In this document: in pieces, positions 33,132 through 36,970 of the stretch
How the letters are laid out: each line of letters starts with the position of its first letter
Position numbering within the stretch: the stretch's first letter is position 1
Assembly: GCA_026706395.1 (NCBI GenBank)
Contig: JAPOYU010000092.1
Coordinates: 1-36,970 of the forward strand
DNA: 36,970 bases
Direction of reading: 5' to 3'
Source: Chloroflexota bacterium
GTDB lineage: Bacteria; Chloroflexota; Anaerolineae; Aggregatilineales; Phototrophicaceae
The notes under the pieces: generated by a model
Database searches by the model: none
What the model saw: the letters and a program-made list of their open reading frames with translations, nothing else
What the model was told of the DNA's origin: nothing
Position numbers and translations under genes: made by a program

Positions 33132-33986
33132 ATGCAAAACAACATGATTCGGGGACTGAGTTCGATCCGGTTGCATGCCTTGCAGACTTATGCTTTCCTG
33201 GCGCGGAACTGGCATTTGACCCGGCGCTATTGGGGCTGGGAGGTGGTCTGGTTCTTCTACTCGCTGACCAGCGGTCTATCCGTCGTTTTCATCGCCCAGG
33301 GCGCGGAAGCGCTCACGGGCCAGTCAGTCGATTTCGATGTGCAATACCTGACTATGTATCTGATTATCGGCACGCTGGTCTGGCGCTACTTGTCCGCCAT
33401 TTTCATTCTGACCAGCGAAGTTATCGCTTGGGAACGATGGGAAGGCACGATTGAATACACGCTGATGGCGCCGGTTCGCCGCTGGGTCCACTTGGTCGGC
33501 CAGACGGCGTATTCATTGACCTACGGTTTGATATCGACCCTGCTTATCGGCATCGCCATGGCGCTTTTCTTCGAGTTGGATTTATCCAATGCCAACCTGC
33601 TCGGCGCTGGCGCGGTGATCCTGGCTGGCAGCCTTTCTTTGGTCGGCATAGGCATACTGGCGAGCATTCTGCCCCTGCTGTATCCAGAACGAGGCGCGCA
33701 AATGACCAACGTCGTAGAGGCCTCCTTTCTCTTGATCTCGGGCGTATATTATCCAATCAGCGTTTTGCCGGATTGGATGGAAGCTATCGCGCGATTCTCA
33801 CCCGTGACTTACGTCCTTGATGGCACACGCGCTGCTATCCTCGACGGCGCGCCAACTGTCGAAATGCAAGAGTATATCGTGCCACTGCTGCTGCTCGGCG
33901 TTGTGACCCTGCCGATCGGCTTGCGCGCATTTAAGGCGGCGGAAGATTACGCCAAGCGGACGGGCAAACTCAAGCGCGTCGGCTAA
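33132..33986 (+). CDS. ABC-2 type exporter permease
   Basis: A 284-aa membrane protein with six transmembrane helices and the ABC-2 signature region (GVYYPISVLPDWMEAIARFSP, then VTYVLDGTRAA). Pairs with the ATPase just upstream. ATG 33132 is preceded by TTGGGAGA at good spacing, whereas the frame start at 33120 is a TTG. The last codons overlap the convergent YihY gene by 4 bp (33983-33986). Likely function is export of a lipid, polysaccharide or drug; the window does not say which. Confidence 0.88.
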   Translation: MQNNMIRGLSSIRLHALQTYAFLARNWHLTRRYWGWEVVWFFYSLTSGLSVVFIAQGAEALTGQSVDFDVQYLTMYLIIGTLVWRYLSAIFILTSEVIAWERWEGTIEYTLMAPVRRWVHLVGQTAYSLTYGLISTLLIGIAMALFFELDLSNANLLGAGAVILAGSLSLVGIGILASILPLLYPERGAQMTNVVEASFLLISGVYYPISVLPDWMEAIARFSPVTYVLDGTRAAILDGAPTVEMQEYIVPLLLLGVVTLPIGLRAFKAAEDYAKRTGKLKRVG

Positions 33987-35005
33987 AGCAGAGGGGAATC
34001 GAACCGGTCGCCATCGTTTACGCGCGCCTCAATCTGCCCGGCAACGCCCGGCTCAGGCAGGCGCACTTGAATCTGACCGTCGCGTATGGCGATGCTGACG
34101 GAGGGGTGCGGCGCTGCGTCAGGGTTCTGCCTGGTCATGATCCACTCGTTGAGCTGGGCGCAAAACTCGGCGCTGAAGAGAAAGATCGCGGCAATCAGAA
34201 AAGCCCAAAACAGGAAGACGATGACCGTAGCGATGCCGCCATAGACGAATTGAAAACCGGCGACGCTGTTCATGTACAGGCCGAAGCCGCCTTTGGCCAG
34301 TTCCCAACCTACCGCGCCAAGCAAGGCCGCCGGCAGCACGGCATCCCAATGCACGTAGCGAGCCGGCACAAAGCGAAACAAGAGACCAAAGATTACGACA
34401 TCCAGGCCATAGGGCAGGAAACGGATGCCGATACTGAGCCATAGACTGGGCTGATCGAGCTGGAATACCGAGAGCAGCCGCAGCACGCCCGACGTAAGGA
34501 ATGACGCGATTACCAGGACGACCAGCGCCAGACTTATGCCAATCGCCTGCAGGCGCAGCTTCCAGATGTTGCGCCCTTTGGGGACGCGGAAGATCTCGTC
34601 AAGCGATGCGGTCAGGTTCGAGAAAAGGCTTAGCGACGACCAGACGATCGTCATGATCGCCACGATACCAAAGGAGTTTGACTGCTCCAGCGACTCGTCG
34701 AAAATGTCCCGTACAAACTCCACAATCACTTCGTCTTCCGGCAAAAAGACACGCAGACCGTTGGCGATCTGTTCCTGGGCCGCGGCCGGTTCGAGCAAGC
34801 CACCGATGAAAACCGCCAGAAGCAGCATCAGCGGGAAGAGAGAAAAAAGAGCGAAGAAAGCCAGCGCCGCTGACTGCCTGGAACTGTAACGCCCGAAGCT
34901 GCGCAGCGTACTTGCCAGAATGCGCGGCAGAGCGCGCGTCGTATCGCTGCGGCTTGCCCACCAGTTTCGTCGGATGCGGCGCGGTAAATCGAGCAATGGG
35001 CTCAT
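33983..35005 (-). CDS. YihY/BrkB-family inner-membrane protein
   Basis: A 340-aa membrane protein with about six helices. FFALFSLFPLMLLLAVF, WSSLSLFSNLTASLDEIFRV, FRFVPARYVHWDAVLPAALLGAVGWELAKGGFGLY broken by loops, and GIATVIVFLFWAFLIAAIFLFSAEF are family signatures. Older annotations call it ribonuclease BN, which is not supported for this family. The C-terminal 45 residues are soluble and acidic. It is convergent with the permease and follows anmK on the minus strand. Its function is unknown in general; a transport role is often suggested. Confidence 0.87.
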   Translation of the reverse strand: MSPLLDLPRRIRRNWWASRSDTTRALPRILASTLRSFGRYSSRQSAALAFFALFSLFPLMLLLAVFIGGLLEPAAAQEQIANGLRVFLPEDEVIVEFVRDIFDESLEQSNSFGIVAIMTIVWSSLSLFSNLTASLDEIFRVPKGRNIWKLRLQAIGISLALVVLVIASFLTSGVLRLLSVFQLDQPSLWLSIGIRFLPYGLDVVIFGLLFRFVPARYVHWDAVLPAALLGAVGWELAKGGFGLYMNSVAGFQFVYGGIATVIVFLFWAFLIAAIFLFSAEFCAQLNEWIMTRQNPDAAPHPSVSIAIRDGQIQVRLPEPGVAGQIEARVNDGDRFDSPLL

Positions 35006-35043
35006 AGACAGCAGTCTGCAAGATCGGACAGATGCTTTAGCTC

Positions 35044-35049
35044 ATTATA
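35044..35049 (-). promoter_or_regulatory. Candidate -10 of the YihY gene
   Basis: On the minus strand TATAAT, with TG directly before it, lies 39 bp before the ATG at 35005. No clear -35 is seen 16-18 bp upstream. Confidence 0.45.
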
Positions 35050-35090
35050 CATGCTTGAACTGCCAGGGATTCGTAGACGCGTCGTCGATC

Positions 35091-36272
35091 TTAGCTCTTC
35101 AAAGACTGTCGCAGCAGCGGGGCGTAATTGGCTCCTGGAGTGATCTGGCCAAGCACGGTCGGATTGCGCGCGCCCGTGAAAGCCGGCAGCGCCCCCGGCC
35201 GACCATGCCAAGTTTCATAGGCCAATACAGCAAAGACGAGCGCTTCCTTGAAGTCGCTGTCCATGCCAATGTCCTCGTGCGCCAGAACGCGCGCCGGCGC
35301 GAGCAGCTGCCGCAGCATACCAACGATAACAGGATTGTGACGGCCGCCTCCGCCCAATATGACCTCATGGACAGGCGCGGGCGCAAACCGCTTGTATGCA
35401 TCGGCGATGTTCGTGGCGGTGAGCGCGGTTAAAGTGGCGATGATCTCGCTCTGGCCCAGCCCTCGTTCACGCGCCTCCGCAATCAACTGGAGCGCTGCGG
35501 CTGTGCCGAAGGTCTCGCGTCCGGTCGTCTTGGGATAGCCACGCGAATAATAGGGATGGTCCAGCAGGTCGTCTAGCCACTCCTCGTTCACTCTGCCCTG
35601 CCGCGCCAGTTGACCATCGCGGTCGTAGGTCCAGGCGCCATCAGTAAGCTCGGCCGCAGCGATATCCAGCAGGGCGTTGCCCGGCCCGGTGTCAAAGGCG
35701 ATGGGATCGGATCTGTCGTCGGCGAGGGGCGGCAGGAAAGTCACATTGCCCATGCCGCCGATGTTCTGCACCGCGCGCCAATGCTCCGGGTGGCGCAGCA
35801 GCAGCCAGTCAATGTAGCTCGTCAGCGGCGCGCCCTGGCCGCCGGCGGCGATATCCCGCGCGCGGAAATTGCTGACGGTTGTGATGTCGGTTCGCTCGGC
35901 GAGGACGGAAGCTTCGACAACTTGAAACGAAGCGCTGACCTCTCCGCTCGGCGTGACATTGTGCCAGAGCGTCTGCCCGTGTGAGCCGATCAAGTCAACT
36001 TGCTCGCCCGTCATGCCAGCCCGCTGGATAGCCTCCAAAGCCGAGTCCGCGAAGGCCTCGGCGAGATCGACATTCAGCGCGGCGATCTCATTCACGCGGC
36101 TATTCTGCGGGTCGCAGCATTCCAGGATGCGCTGGCGCATGGCCGGGTCATATTGGAAGGTGGCGCCATGAAGCAAGTCAGCGGTCAAGCCGCCGGGTGC
36201 GCCCACGATCTCGCAGATCGCGACATCGACGCCGTCGGCGGAAGTGCCTGACATTAGGCCGATTATTATCAT
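35091..36272 (-). CDS. anmK: Anhydro-N-acetylmuramic acid kinase
   Basis: A 393-aa sugar kinase of the ASKHA fold. AnmK phosphorylates and opens 1,6-anhydro-MurNAc to MurNAc-6-P in peptidoglycan recycling. LMSGTSADGVDVAI (about 7-20) binds ATP phosphate. IGSHGQTLWH, NFRARDIAAGGQGAPL, NIGGMGN, FDTGPGN and HEVILGGGGRHNP are family signatures. The length is normal (about 370-390). ATG 36272 opens directly with MIIIGLMSGTS. No MurQ or permease is adjacent, so the rest of the recycling route lies elsewhere or is absent. Confidence 0.93.
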   Translation of the reverse strand: MIIIGLMSGTSADGVDVAICEIVGAPGGLTADLLHGATFQYDPAMRQRILECCDPQNSRVNEIAALNVDLAEAFADSALEAIQRAGMTGEQVDLIGSHGQTLWHNVTPSGEVSASFQVVEASVLAERTDITTVSNFRARDIAAGGQGAPLTSYIDWLLLRHPEHWRAVQNIGGMGNVTFLPPLADDRSDPIAFDTGPGNALLDIAAAELTDGAWTYDRDGQLARQGRVNEEWLDDLLDHPYYSRGYPKTTGRETFGTAAALQLIAEARERGLGQSEIIATLTALTATNIADAYKRFAPAPVHEVILGGGGRHNPVIVGMLRQLLAPARVLAHEDIGMDSDFKEALVFAVLAYETWHGRPGALPAFTGARNPTVLGQITPGANYAPLLRQSLKS

Positions 36273-36364
36273 TTTGCGTGCCTTGGTCTTTTCGACAAAC
36301 GGTCGGCTATTATGGAGTTGCGAAGTTTTCGCGTTTCCTTTGAGACATGCCGTGCTGCCAGGCT

Positions 36365-36778
36365 CTAAACGGACTCGGCGTATTTCTTGAAATTGTCAAG
36401 GATCGCTTGCCACCCGGCCCGTTGCATCTCAGCCGGGTTCTCTGTTTCAGCTTCAAAAGTTGTTGCAATCTTAGTGCTGTCTCCCAAATCTTCAAAGCTG
36501 GTCTCGACTTGTCGCCCGTCCGTCATGGTGTAGAAGAGTTTGGCCTCATGCGCTACCTCGTCATAGATAGCTTCAAAGTCAAAACCAAAGCTGCCGTCTT
36601 TGGCTTCCATCCGGGAGCGAAGGCGCCCACCAACGCGAAGGTCGTTCTCGGCGCTAGGACAACACCAGTCATCAGACGCGAAATTCCACATAGTAATATG
36701 CTCTGGCTCCGTCCAAAGCAGCCAGGCTTTTGGTCTGGGCACGTCAACTGTCGCTTGTATATCTATCTTCTGGCTCAT
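36365..36778 (-). CDS. SRPBCC/AHSA1-like protein
   Basis: A 137-aa protein of the START/Bet v1-like superfamily (AHSA1 branch). The start IDIQATVDVPRPKAWLLWTEPEHITMW and the centre FDFEAIYDEVAHEAKLFYTM are typical, with the C-terminal helix GWQAILDNFKKYAES. ATG 36778 is chosen because AAGGAG lies 7 bp upstream. Members bind hydrophobic ligands or act as co-chaperone-like domains; none can be named here. It lies 92 bp before anmK on the same strand and downstream of tRNA-Ser. Confidence 0.85.
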   Translation of the reverse strand: MSQKIDIQATVDVPRPKAWLLWTEPEHITMWNFASDDWCCPSAENDLRVGGRLRSRMEAKDGSFGFDFEAIYDEVAHEAKLFYTMTDGRQVETSFEDLGDSTKIATTFEAETENPAEMQRAGWQAILDNFKKYAESV

Positions 36779-36918
36779 ACGGGCGCTCCTTGTTTCCAAT
36801 ATGCGCGCCGGCAATGACATTCTATTGCTTGCCGCAAGCTACTCACAACGAAGGTATCGCGAGGAAACTGACCGGCCTGCACCAAGGTGGAGACCCGAAG
36901 CATAATTCTTTAAGACAG

Positions 36919-36970
36919 CGGAGAGGACAGGATTCGAACCTGCGGTACCCTTAACAGGTACAACCGCTTA
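36919..36970 (-). tRNA. tRNA-Ser(GCU), 3' part, cut by window end
   Basis: The 3' acceptor strand CCTCTCC with discriminator G (36919) is followed inward by a T arm (GCAGG-TTCGAAT-CCTGT) and a long variable arm with stem GTACC/GGTAC, a class II feature. The last visible bases TAAGCGG fit the end of the anticodon loop and stem, with U at position 36, which for serine implies anticodon GCU. The 5' half lies outside the window. CCA is not encoded (CTG follows). Confidence 0.85.

Overview
The window reads as a chromosomal segment of a moderately GC-rich free-living bacterium, most likely a member of the Chloroflexota (Anaerolineae-like). The indications are a lipoprotein with a long Thr/Pro linker, a fused gamma-alpha 2-oxoglutarate:ferredoxin oxidoreductase, a MoeZ / sulfur-carrier / JAMM cluster, and LexA-like boxes of the GAAC-N4-GTTC type. 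The taxon is an inference; no rRNA or other marker gene is present. There is no phage, plasmid backbone, insertion sequence or CRISPR array.

Layout. 1-5.7 kb: 3' end of lon, a beta-propeller lipoprotein, a gene-poor stretch with an SOS-type promoter, phased A-tracts and a 59-codon ORF, then a FabG-like reductase, a HIT protein and a membrane-anchored DsbA-like protein. 6-17 kb: an orphan gene, then aconitase, an MFS transporter, a two-domain RNase H, an aminotransferase, a GntR/FCD regulator and the KorA-KorB pair, closed by a bidirectional terminator. 16.8-19.6 kb, minus strand: JAMM peptidase, sulfur carrier, MoeZ-like E1 with rhodanese domain, and a coiled-coil membrane protein. 20-22.8 kb: citrate synthase and two rhomboid proteases, each with its own promoter. 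22.9-24.7 kb, minus strand: L-threonine aldolase overlapping a CPBP-like membrane protein. 24.9-27.9 kb: a calcium-type P-ATPase. 27.9-31.7 kb, minus strand: sulfate adenylyltransferase/APS kinase, then the overlapping nusB-tatA-tatC run. 31.8-34 kb: a second SOS-type promoter and an ABC-2 exporter. 34-37 kb, minus strand: a YihY/BrkB membrane protein, anhydro-MurNAc kinase, an SRPBCC protein and a tRNA-Ser(GCU) cut by the window edge.

How it fits together. Citrate synthase, aconitase and KorAB supply three TCA-cycle steps, with ferredoxin rather than NAD as the likely electron acceptor at 2-oxoglutarate. Sat/APS kinase activates sulfate, and the carrier/MoeZ/JAMM set looks like a protein-thiocarboxylate sulfur-transfer module whose carrier must be trimmed (it ends GG-Arg-Arg). 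Tat, DsbA-like, rhomboid, Lon and CPBP genes cover export and protein quality control.

The most unusual signals are two LexA-like promoters of identical geometry about 29 kb apart, a recurrent TGTGCTA extended -10 element at five sites, the RNase H protein whose second domain has lost all four catalytic acids, the GG-RR carrier with its JAMM protease, and a hairpin that could bring a distant Shine-Dalgarno close to the korA start. I saw no system that is wholly new.
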